60,290 nt of DNA from Halorhodospira sp. (GCA_007121755.1 SKJZ01000039.1:1-60290); one strand, 5' to 3'; positions 17,719 to 25,949 are shown, numbered from the stretch's first letter. A program made the numbers and translations. Notes: generated by a model from the letters alone, not told the origin.

Positions 17719-17737
17719 CGAATCATTCTCGTTATCA
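17719..17737. promoter_or_regulatory. Fur-box-like iron operator
   Basis: CGAATCATTCTCGTTATCA reads on the other strand as TGATAACGAGAATGATTCG, a good match to overlapping GATAAT hexamers of the Fur box. It lies about 55 bases upstream of the TonB-dependent receptor start and the position suits iron repression. Confidence 0.65.
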
Positions 17738-17792
17738 TGTGCGTTCCGTTTATGAGGTGGCTGTCAGCCGCAAAAGAAAGGAGCGCAGCGTG

Positions 17793-20024
17793 ATGAGAAA
17801 AGGTTCGCAGCGGAACGCAATACCCTCTGTGGTCGCGGCTGCCACCGTGATGGCGGTCGCAACATACGCCCACGCCGAAGAGACACAGGTTCGTGTCCTG
17901 GACCGCCTGACGATTACCGGCGATCCCGACCGTATCCAGGAAATCCCCGGCTCCGCACAATCCTTGGACCGCGAACGCCTCGACCGTCAAGGGTATACCG
18001 ATCCTCACCGGATCTTGCGGGAGATACCGGGGGTGAATGTGGCCGACGAGGAAGGATTCGGTCAGTTCCCGCATATCAGCATGCGGGGGGTGCCGCCGGA
18101 GAGGAACTCGCGCATCACCGTTATGGAAGATCGCGTCTTGGCTGCCCCGGCGCCTTACTCCGCTCCGGCCGCTTACTACTTCCCGCCAATGGGGCGAATG
18201 GACGGGGTGGAAGTATTGAAAGGCTCGAGTTCCATCAAGCACGGTCCTTATACCACTGGGGGCGCGCTGAACATGCGTTCCACGCCGCTTCCAGTGGAGC
18301 GTTCCGGCAAGGTCGATCTGCTGCTTGGCTCCAACAACGGGCGCCGCAGTCACGCGCATATCGGCGGCACCGAGGGGCAGTGGGGATGGTTGCTGGAGTC
18401 GTTTACCGAGCAGAGCGACGGCTTTAAGAAGTTGGATAATCCCCTCTCCGGGCCGAATCAACCCGAGCCGAATACCGGGTTCGATCGGCGCAACCTGATG
18501 GGTAAGCTGGGATGGACTAGCGATCCGGCGGACGCCGTCTTTCAAGAGGTGCAATTCAAGTTTGCCACCGATGATCGCACCATCAACGATACCTACCTGG
18601 GGCTGACCGAGGAGGACTACAACCGAAACCCCTACCGGCGCTACCGTGGTAGCCAGTTCGACGAGATCAACACTGATCACAATCTTTACCACTTGCAGCA
18701 CTATATCTCGCTGAATGCGGATACCGATGTTACAACCGATGTCTACTACGCCGATTTCGTTCGCAACTGGTACAAGCTGCACCATGTCGCCGGCACAGGG
18801 ATCACAGCTATTCTCGATGATCCGGACCAGTTTTCGGACGAGATCAGCTGGATTCGCGGCAATCCCGACGATCCGAGTACCCGCGGCAATGTCCGCGCCA
18901 ACAATCGCGAGTACTACTCGCGGGGTATTCAGACGCGGGTAACCCACCTCTTCGAGGGGTACGGCTGGGAGCACGATCTGGAGGTCGGACTGCGCTACCA
19001 CGAGGATGAGGAGGATCGTCTGCAGTGGGAGGACGCCTTCAAAATGGAGGACGGCTTCATGGTCCTCGATGACGGCGGCGAGCCGGGCAGCACAACCAAC
19101 CGGGTAACCGACTCCCGCGCGATCGCCGCCCACATCCAGAACACGATGCGACGTGGCGCGTGGACGGTCACGCCGGGGCTTCGCTACGAGACCATTAAGT
19201 TCACTCGAAGGGACTACCAGGAGGATCCACCGACCCGGTCGGTAACTGAGGCCAAGCGCGACAACACATATGACGTCTGGATCCCCGGTCTCGGTGCAAC
19301 CTACCGCATCGACGAGAACTGGAGCGTGCTTGCTGGTGTTCATCGAGGTTTTGCGCCGGCCGGCCCCAATCCTGATCTGGATGAAGAGAAGAGCACGAAC
19401 CTGGAGACGGGGTTCCGTTACCGGGATCGCTTTACACGGGCCGAGGTGATCGGATTTCTCAACGACTATGACAACATCGTGGCCGAGTGTACGGCCGTAG
19501 GTGGGGCTGGGTGCGAGGCGGGCGACGCATTCTCCGGCGGGGCGGTTCAGGTCTATGGCCTGGAGGCGTTGATCCTTCACGATCTCGGGCTGTCACGCGG
19601 CTGGGCGTACCATGTGCCGATCACATTGTCGTACACCTACACCGTAAGTGAGTTTGAGGAGGATTTCGGAGGGACAGGGCCGAATAATTGGCAGGACGCC
19701 GAAAAGGGAGACAGCCTGCCGGAGGTGCCGAAGCATGCGGTCAACCTGGGAATCGGTCTCGGCCGGGACACATGGCGCCTGGATCTGAACGCCAACTACG
19801 TCACTGAGGCGCAGGCCAGGGCGGGTAGCGACCACAAGGATCAGACCATCGACTCTAGGGTGTTGCTCGATCTGTCGGGCGAATACCGGGTCCATGGTCA
19901 CGCCCGCCTCTTCGCCAGCGTCGAAAACCTGGCCGATCAGGAGTACGTCGTCCACCACCGCCCCGCCGGCATGCGTCCCGGCAAACCCCGTGAGCTTTGG
20001 GCCGGGGTGAAGGTCGACTTCTAG
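17793..20024 (+). CDS. TonB-dependent outer-membrane receptor, FecA-like
   Basis: Predicted ferric-siderophore or ferric-citrate receptor. The start chosen is the ATG at 17793 (MRKGSQ) with AAGGAG upstream; the frame is open from a GTG at 17739, which would lengthen the signal peptide implausibly and sits on the Fur box edge. It has 743 residues. Signal peptide VVAAATVMAVATYAHAEE, plug domain with ISMRGVPPERNSRITVMEDR, APAPYSAPAAYYFPPMGRMDGVEVLKGSSSIKHG and TTGGALNMRST, then a 22-strand barrel ending in aromatic VKVDF. The plug resembles the FecA group, but the ligand cannot be read from sequence. It interrupts the flagellar cluster between flgL and fliC. Confidence 0.9.
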   Translation: MRKGSQRNAIPSVVAAATVMAVATYAHAEETQVRVLDRLTITGDPDRIQEIPGSAQSLDRERLDRQGYTDPHRILREIPGVNVADEEGFGQFPHISMRGVPPERNSRITVMEDRVLAAPAPYSAPAAYYFPPMGRMDGVEVLKGSSSIKHGPYTTGGALNMRSTPLPVERSGKVDLLLGSNNGRRSHAHIGGTEGQWGWLLESFTEQSDGFKKLDNPLSGPNQPEPNTGFDRRNLMGKLGWTSDPADAVFQEVQFKFATDDRTINDTYLGLTEEDYNRNPYRRYRGSQFDEINTDHNLYHLQHYISLNADTDVTTDVYYADFVRNWYKLHHVAGTGITAILDDPDQFSDEISWIRGNPDDPSTRGNVRANNREYYSRGIQTRVTHLFEGYGWEHDLEVGLRYHEDEEDRLQWEDAFKMEDGFMVLDDGGEPGSTTNRVTDSRAIAAHIQNTMRRGAWTVTPGLRYETIKFTRRDYQEDPPTRSVTEAKRDNTYDVWIPGLGATYRIDENWSVLAGVHRGFAPAGPNPDLDEEKSTNLETGFRYRDRFTRAEVIGFLNDYDNIVAECTAVGGAGCEAGDAFSGGAVQVYGLEALILHDLGLSRGWAYHVPITLSYTYTVSEFEEDFGGTGPNNWQDAEKGDSLPEVPKHAVNLGIGLGRDTWRLDLNANYVTEAQARAGSDHKDQTIDSRVLLDLSGEYRVHGHARLFASVENLADQEYVVHHRPAGMRPGKPRELWAGVKVDF

Positions 20025-20125
20025 GGCGGGCTTGCCACTCGCCTTCCCCTCGGGGCGGGCGCGTGCGCCCCGCCACAGGGGTGACGGGTGACCGGTGGAT
20101 GTTCTCTATATGAACGGCAACGAAT

Positions 20126-20159
20126 CGCCGGGGCTGCATTGCAGCTCCGGCTTTTTTTT
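20126..20159 (+). terminator. Rho-independent terminator after the TonB receptor
   Basis: GCCGGGGCTGCA pairs with TGCAGCTCCGGC (one mismatch) and is followed by a run of at least eight T. This is a classical intrinsic terminator isolating the receptor gene from fliC1. Confidence 0.9.
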
Positions 20160-20181
20160 GCCGCCCTTTCCGCCCCAGGGG

Positions 20182-20209
20182 TAAATATTGTCCGGATTGC
20201 CGCCGATAC
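20182..20209 (+). promoter_or_regulatory. Second, upstream sigma-28-like promoter for fliC1
   Basis: TAAA at 20182-20185 and GCCGATAC at 20202-20209 are separated by 16 bases rather than 15. The -10 block is nearly perfect. It may be a weaker or alternative FliA promoter, or a decayed duplicate of the one at 20329. Confidence 0.45.
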
Positions 20210-20328
20210 CCCAGTGATCGCCTTATAAAGAAGAAGCGCCAGAACGACATTTGGCCCGTAAAATCAATCGGATAGGGTGTAACAGTGTCCGCCGAGAGCG
20301 GGCGGCAACTTTTTTCCGCTTTGGGGGG

Positions 20329-20355
20329 TAAAGGATTGCCGCTCAGGGCCGATAA
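20329..20355 (+). promoter_or_regulatory. Sigma-28 (FliA) promoter of fliC1
   Basis: TAAA, exactly 15 bases, then GCCGATAA: both boxes match the sigma-28 consensus perfectly. Initiation is expected near 20363, giving a leader of about 80 bases. The spacer contains a TTGCCG half-site. Confidence 0.92.
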
Positions 20356-20386
20356 GGATAACGAAGGCACGATAAGGGTCACCGAA

Positions 20387-20406
20387 GGCGGCAAGTTGTC
20401 GCCGCC
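20387..20406. promoter_or_regulatory. GGCGGC palindrome in fliC1 leader
   Basis: GGCGGCAAGTTGTCGCCGCC forms a 6-bp perfect GC stem with a CGGCAA half-site. It lies in the transcribed leader between the sigma-28 start and the fliC1 ATG, so it could act as an RNA hairpin or as a protein site in DNA. Confidence 0.45.
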
Positions 20407-20441
20407 CTGGCCTTCCGATGGATTCGCAAAGGAGAGGAGTC

Positions 20442-21884
20442 ATGGCACAGGTAATCAATACCAACGTAGCGTCCCTGAACTCGCAGAGGCACCTGAGTGC
20501 CTCGCAGGGCGACTTGGCGACATCGATGGAGCGTCTGTCGTCCGGCCAGCGTATCAACTCCGCGCAGGATGATGCGGCCGGTCTGGCAATCGGTAACCGC
20601 TTCTCCGCCCAGATTAATGGTCTGGACCAAGCGGCTCGGAACGCAAACGACGGCATCTCGTTCGCCCAAACGGCCGAAGGCGCCATGGACGAGATGGGCA
20701 ATCTGCTTCAGCGGATCCGTGAGCTGGCGGTGCAGGCGGCGAACGATAGTAATACCGCATCCGACCGCCGGGCGTTGGACGCTGAGGTCCAGCAGGCGGT
20801 GATGGAGATCGACCGGATCTCGCGCAGCACGCAGTTCAACGGCCAGAACATCCTGGATGGAAGCATGCGGGAACTGGTCTTCCAGGTTGGTGCCAATCGG
20901 GCTCAGACCATCAACGTCACCGGGGTGGACGTTCGGGGCGAAGTCATGGGTGCCGAGGTGGTCGACGGTCAAACCGTGCGCCGGGAGTTGGATGAGAGCG
21001 GTGAGTATGCCGATCTCGATGTCTCCAACATCACCGTCAACGGCGTCGATGTCAGCTTGGCCGGCACCCGCGAGGTAGCCGACGTGGTCAATGCGCTCAA
21101 CGCCGCCACCGCCGGTACCGGTGTCCAGGCCTTCCGGGCCGATGTGGCGGAAACGGACGTGATGACCTTCAACAACCCCGGTGCTGGCAGTGAGGGGATG
21201 TTGTTGATCAACGGCACGGAGATCGGTTTCAGCGGTTCGGATGACGCGGATGCGTCCCTCCAGAACTTCCTGGACGAGGTCAACCGTGAGTCGGCCCGTA
21301 CCGGTGTGCGTGCCGAACAGGCCGGGGATAACGGCTTCCGCCTGATATCCGACGCCGACTTCGTATTGGAAGAGACGGATCCGACCCGTAATCCGATCGC
21401 CAACGCCGACGATGTTCTCGGTCCGAACGGCGCTACGCGCTTTGAACGTGGCATCCAGATGGTCAACGACGTCGGCCGTCCGGTGTTGCTGACCGAGGGT
21501 GCGGATCTGGCGACTCTCGGGTTGCAGAATCGCGAAGGTGAGGCGCTGGAGGCGGAGCGTTACACGGTGTCCGGTCAGTGGGCCTTGGATGTCCGCGGCC
21601 GCGAATCGGCGAGCAACGCGATCCGCACAGTGGATTTTGCCTTGGGGCAGATCAATGCGGTACGGGCAGACCTCGGTGCGGTGCAGAACCGATTCGAGTC
21701 CACTGTCTCCAACCTGCAGAACATCTCCGAGAACATGAGCGCCACCCGTTCTCGGATCATGGATGCAGACTTTGCGGAGGAGACGTCCAACATGACCCGT
21801 AGCCAGATCCTCCAGCAGGCGGGTACCTCCATGTTGGCGCAGGCCAACCAAGTCCCGCAAAACGTGCTGACCCTGCTGCAGTAA
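20442..21884 (+). CDS. fliC: Flagellin FliC1
   Basis: Filament subunit, 480 residues. The ATG at 20442 follows GGAGAGGAG; the open frame from 20418 is not used. The conserved D0/D1 N-terminus is MAQVINTNVASLNSQR, LSSGQRINSAQDDAAGLAIG and ANDGISFAQTAEGAMDEM. The C-terminus is TRSQILQQAGTSMLAQANQV followed by PQNVLTLLQ. The variable middle (about 165-390) is acidic and contains a flagellin-IN-like element (VNALNAATAGTGVQAFRAD). It is monocistronic between a sigma-28 promoter and a hairpin terminator. Confidence 0.97.
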   Translation: MAQVINTNVASLNSQRHLSASQGDLATSMERLSSGQRINSAQDDAAGLAIGNRFSAQINGLDQAARNANDGISFAQTAEGAMDEMGNLLQRIRELAVQAANDSNTASDRRALDAEVQQAVMEIDRISRSTQFNGQNILDGSMRELVFQVGANRAQTINVTGVDVRGEVMGAEVVDGQTVRRELDESGEYADLDVSNITVNGVDVSLAGTREVADVVNALNAATAGTGVQAFRADVAETDVMTFNNPGAGSEGMLLINGTEIGFSGSDDADASLQNFLDEVNRESARTGVRAEQAGDNGFRLISDADFVLEETDPTRNPIANADDVLGPNGATRFERGIQMVNDVGRPVLLTEGADLATLGLQNREGEALEAERYTVSGQWALDVRGRESASNAIRTVDFALGQINAVRADLGAVQNRFESTVSNLQNISENMSATRSRIMDADFAEETSNMTRSQILQQAGTSMLAQANQVPQNVLTLLQ

Positions 21885-21891
21885 CACCGGA

Positions 21892-21922
21892 GCAGGGCCC
21901 GGCTTGACCCCCCGGGCCCTGC
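21892..21922 (+). terminator. Terminator of fliC1
   Basis: An 11-bp perfect stem GCAGGGCCCGG/CCGGGCCCTGC with a 9-base loop begins 8 bases after the stop codon. It lacks a T-tract, so it may work as an RNA-stabilising 3' hairpin as much as a terminator. Confidence 0.6.
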
Positions 21923-22002
21923 TGCCGGATCTCGCTGACCCCGAGACCCGTTTCCGGTAGCAGCTTCAGCGCCTTTTGGAGCATTACGAGAGATTGCGAA
22001 AG

Positions 22003-22047
22003 TAAGGAGGTGAACCACAGACCATGACCCTCAATCACGTGGTATGA
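22003..22047 (+). other. Possible leader peptide unit with near-perfect anti-16S sequence
   Basis: TAAGGAGGTGA (22003-22013), continued by ACC, complements the 16S rRNA 3' end almost completely. It is followed at 22024 by ATG and six further codons (MTLNHVV) then TGA. The spacing of 13 bases from GGAGG to ATG is long, and no promoter is visible. The unit precedes a hairpin and could be an attenuator-like leader or a ribosome-binding decoy. Treat as tentative. Confidence 0.25.
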
Positions 22048-22051
22048 CTCC

Positions 22052-22080
22052 GGCGGCGCCCTCTTTTTGAGGGTGCCGCT
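22052..22080. terminator. Hairpin directly before the fliC2 promoter
   Basis: A 12-bp stem (two G-U pairs) with a TTTTT loop runs from 22052 to 22080 and ends on the first base of the sigma-28 -35 box. It would stop or pause transcripts coming from upstream before fliC2. Confidence 0.5.
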
Positions 22081-22106
22081 AAAGCTGTCGATCGGTCGGC
22101 CGATAC
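22080..22106 (+). promoter_or_regulatory. Sigma-28 (FliA) promoter of fliC2
   Basis: TAAA, exactly 15 bases, then GCCGATAC. Seven of eight -10 positions match the consensus. Initiation is expected near 22114, about 94 bases before the ATG. Confidence 0.9.
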
Positions 22107-22207
22107 GTTGGGCAAGCGCACGAGTTGTCTGCCCGACGAACGGGACCGCTCGTGCCAGGGGTCAGCGACGGCGCGGTGGTGCGCCGGTCACGTGAAGGAG
22201 ACGGGTC

Positions 22208-23704
22208 ATGGCACAGGTCATTAACACTAATGTTGCGTCGCTTAACACGCAGCGGAATTTGAACGCGTCGAAGGGTGATCTTGAGGTTGCTCTCGAGAGG
22301 CTCTCTTCGGGGCAGCGGATCAACAGCGCGCGGGACGACGCCGCGGGTTTGGCCATCAGCGGGCGGTTTACCGCTCAGATCAACGGCCTCAACCAGGCGG
22401 CCCGTAACTCGAACGATGGGATTTCCTTCGCACAGACGGCGGAGGGGGCAATGGAAGAGATGAGCAATCTTCTGCAGCGGGTTCGTGAGTTGGCGGTTCA
22501 GGCGGCCAACGACACCAACTCGCCTTCCGATCGTCGCGCGTTGGATCAAGAGGTGCAGCAGGCGATCCAGGAGATTGATCGCATCGCTCGCACCACCCAA
22601 TTCAACCAGCAGAACGTGCTGGACGGGACGCTGCGGGAGCTAGTCTTCCAGGTGGGTGCCAATCGTGGCCAGGCCATTACGGCCCGGGGCGTCGATGTGC
22701 GCGCCATGAATTTGGGAGCCGATGTCATCGACGGGCTGGGCATGCAGCATCGTCCGGGGCAGAACATTCGGGAGCAGATCCCGGATACCATGTATCTCAA
22801 TGGGCGCGAGATCAGCTTGGAAGGTGTGCGCGATGAGAACGATCTGGCGCGTACGATCAATGAGTTGCAAGCGCAGACCGGTGTAGAGGCGACTCAGGCC
22901 GACCGGGTGATCTCTCAGCCGGTGAATTTGGAGGTTCCAGAAGAAGGGCAGACGGCCCGGTTGTGGCTCAACGGCGTCTCCGTGGATATTGATGGGAGTC
23001 AGGCCGACGGCTCCATGGAAAATGTGGCAGCGGCCATCAATGATCGCGCCGCGGATACGCGGGTACGTCTGGAGAAAGACGTCGAGGTCGGGGACCAGAC
23101 ATTGGATTGGGCCTTCGTCTCTAATGAGAACTTCTCGGCTCAGTACGAAGGGCACGGCGCAATCACCGTCGGGGGTGAAGAGCTTGGCATGGGGCTCGAT
23201 CCGGAGGATGAGGAGGCCCAGGGTCTGATGTTCCGGGGAGGAATGAGCCTCGCCGTGACTATCGGCTCTGATCTGCGAATCTCCGACGATGCTGAAGGCA
23301 ATGTCTCGGCGACAGGGGGGATAAGCGGGTTGGGGTTGTCCCGGCACGGTGTTGACCAGGCCCTGGGCCCGCGCGAGTACACCATCGGCGGTCAGAACCC
23401 GGTGGATGTGCGCACGCGGCTGAGTGCTTCCGACGCCATTGTGGCGGTGGACTATGCTCTGCAGCAGATCAACAACACGCGGGCCGATCTCGGTGCAGTT
23501 CAGAATCGCTTTGAGTCCACCATCAACAACTTGACGATCTCGGCAGAGAATCTCAGCGCGTCGCGGTCCCGTGTACGGGACGCCGACTTCGCTGAAGAGA
23601 CGGCGGAGATGACGCGAACGCAGATTCTGCAGCAGGCCGGCACCTCGGTGTTGGCCCAAGCGAATCAGATTCCGCAAAACGTGCTCCAGCTGCTCCAGCA
23701 GTAA
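22208..23704 (+). CDS. fliC: Flagellin FliC2
   Basis: Second filament subunit, 498 residues. N-terminus MAQVINTNVASLNTQRNLNA, LSSGQRINSARDDAAGLAIS and NDGISFAQTAEGAMEEM. C-terminus TRTQILQQAGTSVLAQANQI then PQNVLQLLQQ. The ends are nearly identical to FliC1, while the middle (about 170-400) is unrelated by eye. It includes a QTGVEATQADRVISQ flagellin-IN-like piece. GAAGGAGACGGGTC precedes the ATG. It probably forms a short operon with flaG, 79 bases downstream. Confidence 0.97.
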   Translation: MAQVINTNVASLNTQRNLNASKGDLEVALERLSSGQRINSARDDAAGLAISGRFTAQINGLNQAARNSNDGISFAQTAEGAMEEMSNLLQRVRELAVQAANDTNSPSDRRALDQEVQQAIQEIDRIARTTQFNQQNVLDGTLRELVFQVGANRGQAITARGVDVRAMNLGADVIDGLGMQHRPGQNIREQIPDTMYLNGREISLEGVRDENDLARTINELQAQTGVEATQADRVISQPVNLEVPEEGQTARLWLNGVSVDIDGSQADGSMENVAAAINDRAADTRVRLEKDVEVGDQTLDWAFVSNENFSAQYEGHGAITVGGEELGMGLDPEDEEAQGLMFRGGMSLAVTIGSDLRISDDAEGNVSATGGISGLGLSRHGVDQALGPREYTIGGQNPVDVRTRLSASDAIVAVDYALQQINNTRADLGAVQNRFESTINNLTISAENLSASRSRVRDADFAEETAEMTRTQILQQAGTSVLAQANQIPQNVLQLLQQ

Positions 23705-23724
23705 CGGGATCACCGGTATCCCGT
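23704..23724 (+). terminator. Weak hairpin after fliC2
   Basis: ACGGGAT-CACCGGT-ATCCCGT is a 7-bp perfect stem overlapping the end of the fliC2 stop codon, without a T-tract. It may partly terminate and so reduce flaG relative to flagellin. Confidence 0.4.
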
Positions 23725-23783
23725 AGGACGGCGGCGGCTGGACCACCCGACGGCCCCCCAGCACGTTGGGGAGGGGAGGGAAG

Positions 23784-24191
23784 ATGAGTAGCGAGGTCCA
23801 GACGCTAGGCTACATGGGATACTCGGTGACCGGAGTGGCGCGTGGAGGAGAAGATAGGCAGGATGCCAAGGTGCCTCTGGGTGACGAAGAACAGGATGTG
23901 CTCCAGAGGTCCGAGTGGGTAGTCAAGATGGAACAGCGGGCCGAGGCGGAGCAAGCTCCGCTCGACGATCCCGAGGCCCTGGAGAAAGCCGTCGAGCGCA
24001 TGGAGGAGTTTATCAAGAGCGTCGGCCGTGACCTTCAGTTTCGGATCGACGATGATACGGGGCGTGTGGTGGTGACTGTCCTGGTGCGTGGCACCGATGA
24101 TGTGGTCCGGCAGATTCCGCCGGAGGAGATGTTGTCCATCTCGAAGCGGATGGCGGAGGTCCACGGCCTGCTTTTTAACGGTCAGGCTTGA
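23784..24191 (+). CDS. flaG: FlaG family protein
   Basis: Small flagellar protein, 135 residues, found beside flagellin genes in polar flagellates; in related species it influences filament length. The conserved C-terminal half is LQFRIDDDTGRVVVTVLVRG, RQIPPEEMLSISKRMAEVHG. The N-terminal half is charged and non-conserved. The ATG at 23784 follows GGGGAGGGGAGGGAAG; an upstream frame start at 23766 lies inside that ribosome site. Confidence 0.92.
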   Translation: MSSEVQTLGYMGYSVTGVARGGEDRQDAKVPLGDEEQDVLQRSEWVVKMEQRAEAEQAPLDDPEALEKAVERMEEFIKSVGRDLQFRIDDDTGRVVVTVLVRGTDDVVRQIPPEEMLSISKRMAEVHGLLFNGQA

Positions 24192-24270
24192 GCGAGCGGC
24201 GGGAGACGGGTTCGGTTCGATGGATGCGGGAAGATTCCGGTCCGGGGCGTAGAACGGCCCTGGCAGCGGG

Positions 24271-24320
24271 AACATGCCTTCCAGTGGGGCGCGGTAAGGT
24301 GCCCCACTGGAAGGCATGTT
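24271..24320 (+). terminator. Perfect 20-bp hairpin terminator after flaG
   Basis: Bases 24271-24290 and 24301-24320 are perfectly complementary over 20 bp with a 10-base loop (GCGGTAAGGT), followed by TATTG. The right arm also holds the -24 element of the fliD sigma-54 promoter, so terminator and promoter overlap. Confidence 0.8.
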
Positions 24321-24327
24321 TATTGCA
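24312..24327 (+). promoter_or_regulatory. Sigma-54 promoter of fliD
   Basis: AGGCATG-TTTA-TTGCA matches TGGCACG-N4-TTGCW with two changes; GG and GC are 10 bases apart and the -12 block is perfect. Initiation is expected near 24338, in the following palindrome. Confidence 0.8.
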
Positions 24328-24369
24328 TATACTAGCTTTGCGGCAATACTTATCGCAAAGCTAGTATAT
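24327..24369. promoter_or_regulatory. 16-bp perfect inverted repeat at the fliD transcription start
   Basis: ATATACTAGCTTTGCG (24327-24342) and its exact complement (24354-24369) flank an 11-base spacer. The spacer begins within GCGGCAATACTTATCGC, one of the recurrent CGGCAA motifs. The AT-rich arms cover the predicted start point, so this may be an operator or a 5' RNA stem. Confidence 0.55.
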
Positions 24370-24395
24370 AGCCATCGAACGCAGGGGGATGAGCC

Positions 24396-25844
24396 ATGGT
24401 AGCCCCGGGATCTCCGGGTGGCGGTCCGGCGCCCCACAACCGGATCATGGAGAAACTGGGTGCCGGATCGGGTCTCAATACCGCCTCGATCGTCGAGGAT
24501 TTGGTTGAGGCCGAACGCGCGCCCACCGAGAAGCGCCTCGCCGATCGTCAGGAGCGGCTGCAGACCGAGATCTCGGCCCTCGGGCAGATGCGTTCGGTGC
24601 TCGGTGAGTTTGAGGAGGGGGTCCGCGGTCTCGACGACCCGGACAACTATGCTGCGATCGATGGGAGCTCCCGGGATTCCGGTGTGGCCGATATCACCGT
24701 CGGCGATAGCGCGTTGCCGGGCGCCCATGACGTGGATGTGCAACAGCTCGCCCAGAGCCAGCGTTTGGCCACGGTCCCCGGAGTGTTCGAGAGCAGTTCC
24801 GATCCGGTGGGAACCGGGCAGTTGGTGATCGTTCTTGGTGACGGCCGTGAACAAACAGTCACCATCGGTGATGACGACGCCACCTTGTTGGGGATCCGCG
24901 ACGCCATCAATCGGCAGGCCGAGGGTGTGACCGCGTCCATCGTCGATGACGGGGCTGGGCCGCGTCTTTCATTGATGACTGCGGAGTCCGGCGAGCATAA
25001 CGCCGTGCTGGGTGTCGATGTCCGACAGGGTGAGGACGACTCCGGCGACCTTTATCCGTTTCTCTTTGCGGTCACGGACGACGACAGGGGTGGCGAGGGG
25101 GTCGGGGGGATGAGGCAGATCCGTGCCGCCCAGGATGCCGTGGTCACCATCGACGGCTTGACGGTGACCCGCTCCGAGAACCGTATCGAGGACGCCATCG
25201 AGGGCGCGACGCTGACGCTCAACGATGTCGGTAGCACACGGGTCGAGATCAAGGAGCGAGAGGGGCTCATTGAAGAGCGTGTTCAGAGCTTTGTTGAGGC
25301 GTACAACGTGGTGCGCGACCAGTTTAATCAGCTCTCCCATTACAACCCCGAGACCGAGGAGTCGGGGCCGCTTCAGGGTGACGCGACCCTCCGCGGGATC
25401 GAGATGCGGCTCTCCCGTGCGGCGACCGAGCCGTTGCCGGCTTTGGAGGGGATGCCGATTCAGGCCCTGACCGACATCGGCATCATGACGCAGCGTAATG
25501 GCGGATTGGAGTTGGATGCGGCGCGGTTCCAGCAGGCGGTAGCGCAACACCCCGGCTTGGTCACCCAGTTGTTTACCGATAAGGAAGACGGCGTTGCAGT
25601 GCGGATGCAGCGGCTTTTGGACGAGTCCCGGGGGGCCGACAGTGCCATTGGTGTCAGGACCAGTGGGTTGGAGAGCCAGCTTGAGCGGATCGAGGACGAC
25701 CGGGAGCGGCTGGACCGCCGCATGGAGAAAGTGGGGGAGCGTTTGAGGCGGGAGTTCACGGCCATGGATAAGGCGGTGGCGGAGTTCAATCAGACGTCCG
25801 AATTCCTGGAGCAGCGCCTGGCCGCGATGAACCGCTCGGACTGA
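24396..25844 (+). CDS. fliD: FliD, filament cap protein
   Basis: Caps the filament and directs flagellin folding. It has 482 residues. N-terminal LGAGSGLNTASIVEDLVEAERAPTEKRL is the family signature, followed by two flagellin-hook-IN-like segments (ADITVGDSALPGAHDVDVQQ, AINRQAEGVTASIVDDG). The C-terminal half has a coiled coil (LESQLERIEDDRERLDRRMEKVGERLRREF). The N-terminus carries about 17 Gly/Pro-rich residues before the usual start, but the ATG at 24396 has upstream GGGGG and no better start exists. Confidence 0.95.
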   Translation: MVAPGSPGGGPAPHNRIMEKLGAGSGLNTASIVEDLVEAERAPTEKRLADRQERLQTEISALGQMRSVLGEFEEGVRGLDDPDNYAAIDGSSRDSGVADITVGDSALPGAHDVDVQQLAQSQRLATVPGVFESSSDPVGTGQLVIVLGDGREQTVTIGDDDATLLGIRDAINRQAEGVTASIVDDGAGPRLSLMTAESGEHNAVLGVDVRQGEDDSGDLYPFLFAVTDDDRGGEGVGGMRQIRAAQDAVVTIDGLTVTRSENRIEDAIEGATLTLNDVGSTRVEIKEREGLIEERVQSFVEAYNVVRDQFNQLSHYNPETEESGPLQGDATLRGIEMRLSRAATEPLPALEGMPIQALTDIGIMTQRNGGLELDAARFQQAVAQHPGLVTQLFTDKEDGVAVRMQRLLDESRGADSAIGVRTSGLESQLERIEDDRERLDRRMEKVGERLRREFTAMDKAVAEFNQTSEFLEQRLAAMNRSD

Positions 25845-25922
25845 TTGTCTTCAGACAGCCGCGCAGTGGGATGGAAAATTGAGAATTGGAGTCTGCCCCC
25901 TGATTTTGGATTGCCCGGGCGG

Positions 25923-25949
25923 TAAAGAATTTCCGCTTTCCGCCGCCAC
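25923..25949 (+). promoter_or_regulatory. Weak sigma-28-like site before fliS
   Basis: TAAA, 15 bases, then GCCGCCAC. Only GCCG of the -10 box matches. The 147-base fliD-fliS gap also holds a short AT-rich imperfect palindrome around GAATTGGAGTCTG, a sequence type often seen as remnants of REP-associated insertions. Confidence 0.25.

Larger units (their letters stand above)
20025..20441. other. 417-base non-coding region before fliC1
   Basis: This gap holds the receptor terminator (20126-20159), two sigma-28-like promoters (20182-20209, 20329-20355), and six copies of the half-site CGGCAA/TTGCCG at 20114, 20158, 20197, 20303, 20336 and 20389. A perfect GGCGGC/GCCGCC palindrome ends the series. 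I see no gene in it. An earlier hairpin GGGGCG...CGCCCC (20053-20074) follows the receptor stop. Confidence 0.6.
21885..22207. other. 323-base gap between the two flagellin genes
   Basis: Contains the fliC1 terminator (21892-21922), a near-complete complement to the 16S rRNA 3' end (22003-22013 and just beyond) with a 7-codon open frame (22024-22047), a strong hairpin (22052-22080) and the fliC2 sigma-28 promoter (22080-22106). No CGGCAA half-sites are present, unlike the fliC1 upstream region. Confidence 0.6.

Noticed and set aside
17706..19580. 624-residue open frame on the minus strand opposite the TonB receptor
   Set aside because: It is antisense to a clearly conserved gene, has no recognisable domain, and results from GC-rich codon bias.
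20379..21887. 502-residue open frame on the minus strand opposite fliC1
   Set aside because: Shadow of the flagellin gene; no start context and no family features.
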